NCBI GenBank assembly: GCA_029624765.1
Contig: JARSSO010000063.1
Coordinates: 124,001 to 188,000 of the forward strand
Length of the DNA stretch: 64,000 bases
Direction: 5' to 3'
DNA from: Candidatus Contendibacter sp.
Lineage (GTDB): Bacteria > Pseudomonadota > Gammaproteobacteria > Competibacterales > Competibacteraceae
Each line of letters begins with the position of its first letter. Position 1 is the first letter of the stretch. Positions 63,467 through 64,000 of this stretch are shown piece by piece. The position numbers and the translations under genes are program-made. Below the pieces are notes generated by a model that was not told the DNA's origin, did not search any database, and worked only from the letters and a program-made list of their open reading frames with translations.

Positions 63467-64000
63467 ATGGCGAAATATGACGTGTACGGGATCGGCAACG
63501 CGCTGGTGGATATGGAGTACGAGGTTGAAGTGGCCGACCTGGAGACGCTGGGCATCGAGCAGGGCGTGATGACCCTGGTGGACGAGGAATGCCAGTCGCG
63601 GATGATGGAGCATCTGGCCGCGCATCCTCACCAGCGCGCTTCGGGCGGGTCGGCGGCCAATTCGATGATCGCGGTCCGCCAGTTCGGCGGGAGCAGTTTC
63701 TATTCCTGCAAGGTGGCGGGGGACGATCTCGGCCATTTCTACATGAAGGACCTGATCGAGGGCGGCGTGGACACCAATCACCATACCGAGAGGGAGCCGG
63801 GCCATACCGGCCGGTGCGTGGTGCTGGTCACGCCGGACAGCGACCGCACCCTCTGTACCTTCCTGGGGATCAGCGGCGACTTGTCCACCAAGGAACTGGT
63901 CGAGGAGGCCCTGCGCAATTCGGCCTGCTTTTACATGGAAGGCTATTTGGTCACCTCGGACACCGCTCGCCAGGCGTGCATCACGGCCAAGCGCATTGCC
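63467..64000 (+). CDS. PfkB-family carbohydrate/adenosine kinase, 5' part
   Basis: The gene runs off the right edge after 178 codons. The visible part has DVYGIGNALVDMEYEVEVADL, the substrate-site RASGGSAANSMIAVRQFGG, CKVAGDDLGHFYMKDL and GRCVVLVTPDSDRTL, all typical of the N-terminal half of PfkB kinases, closest to adenosine/ribokinase members. The ATP-binding and catalytic Asp region lies outside the window. AGAAGGGGG precedes the ATG. If it is an adenosine kinase it would use the adenosine released by AhcY. Confidence 0.88.
   Translation, partial: MAKYDVYGIGNALVDMEYEVEVADLETLGIEQGVMTLVDEECQSRMMEHLAAHPHQRASGGSAANSMIAVRQFGGSSFYSCKVAGDDLGHFYMKDLIEGGVDTNHHTEREPGHTGRCVVLVTPDSDRTLCTFLGISGDLSTKELVEEALRNSACFYMEGYLVTSDTARQACITAKRIA

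Overview
The window is from a GC-rich gammaproteobacterial chromosome. RNase T, an SdhE/CptB homologue next to sdhCDAB, a PBP1B-type peptidoglycan synthase, a YoaA-type helicase and an SAH riboswitch before ahcY all point that way. A lineage near the Competibacteraceae or Chromatiales would fit the mix of Uma2, DUF2887 and DUF4143 genes, but that placement is only a guess. I saw no rRNA, tRNA or CRISPR array.

Layout. 1-0.8 kb: 5' end of a B12-dependent (class II) ribonucleotide reductase gene, interrupted after 133 codons by an intein that carries a homing-endonuclease-like motif; the gene runs off the left edge. 1.0-2.5 kb: two lipoproteins, the second FlgO-like. 2.5-3.8 kb: metF coupled to a small retropepsin-like protease. 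3.9-8.1 kb: an AT-richer insert with an unknown gene and a tight pair of a subtilisin-like protease and an AAA+ ATPase, the best candidate here for a poorly described system. 8.2-10.9 kb: metK, SAH riboswitch, ahcY. 11.0-17.6 kb: a YbhGFSR-like ABC exporter operon (adaptor, two ATPases, two permeases) with a DUF2887 PD-(D/E)XK nuclease-like gene between the ATPases. 17.7-19.4 kb: PhoD-like phosphatase and a methyltransferase behind a nested palindromic operator. 19.6-25.0 kb: outer-membrane barrel protein, NarL-type two-component system, moaDE, rnt. 25.0-31.9 kb: a nine-PAS sensor kinase and a hybrid kinase. 32.0-37.3 kb: ygfZ, an SDHAF4 homologue, sdhCDAB and sdhE, i.e. succinate dehydrogenase together with its maturation factors.

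37.4-43.0 kb is an accessory patch: Uma2 protein, a VapB-like antitoxin with an internally deleted PIN toxin, a MITE-like element, a RelB/YafQ toxin-antitoxin pair, a YdjM-like membrane hydrolase, an AT-rich orphan, an integrase fragment, a DUF4143 ATPase and a remnant of a second Uma2 gene. 43.0-48.6 kb: dehydrogenase, CDP-alcohol phosphatidyltransferase, membrane sulfatase-type transferase and a Sel1-repeat protein, probably envelope related. 48.8-53.7 kb: a tellurite/stress operon in the canonical order terZABCDE. 53.8-64.0 kb: a TrpB2-like enzyme, a GNAT acetyltransferase, a YoaA helicase, a proline-rich TPR lipoprotein, PBP1B, an APH/P-loop kinase and the start of a PfkB-family kinase.

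Functional links: metF, metK and ahcY supply and recycle the methyl donor, with SAH sensed at the RNA level. YgfZ, the SDHAF4-like protein and SdhE flank the Fe-S/FAD enzyme they are expected to help assemble. Intergenic repeats (REP-like doublet, 80-bp-period direct repeat, long inverted repeat, MITE) are concentrated in the right half.
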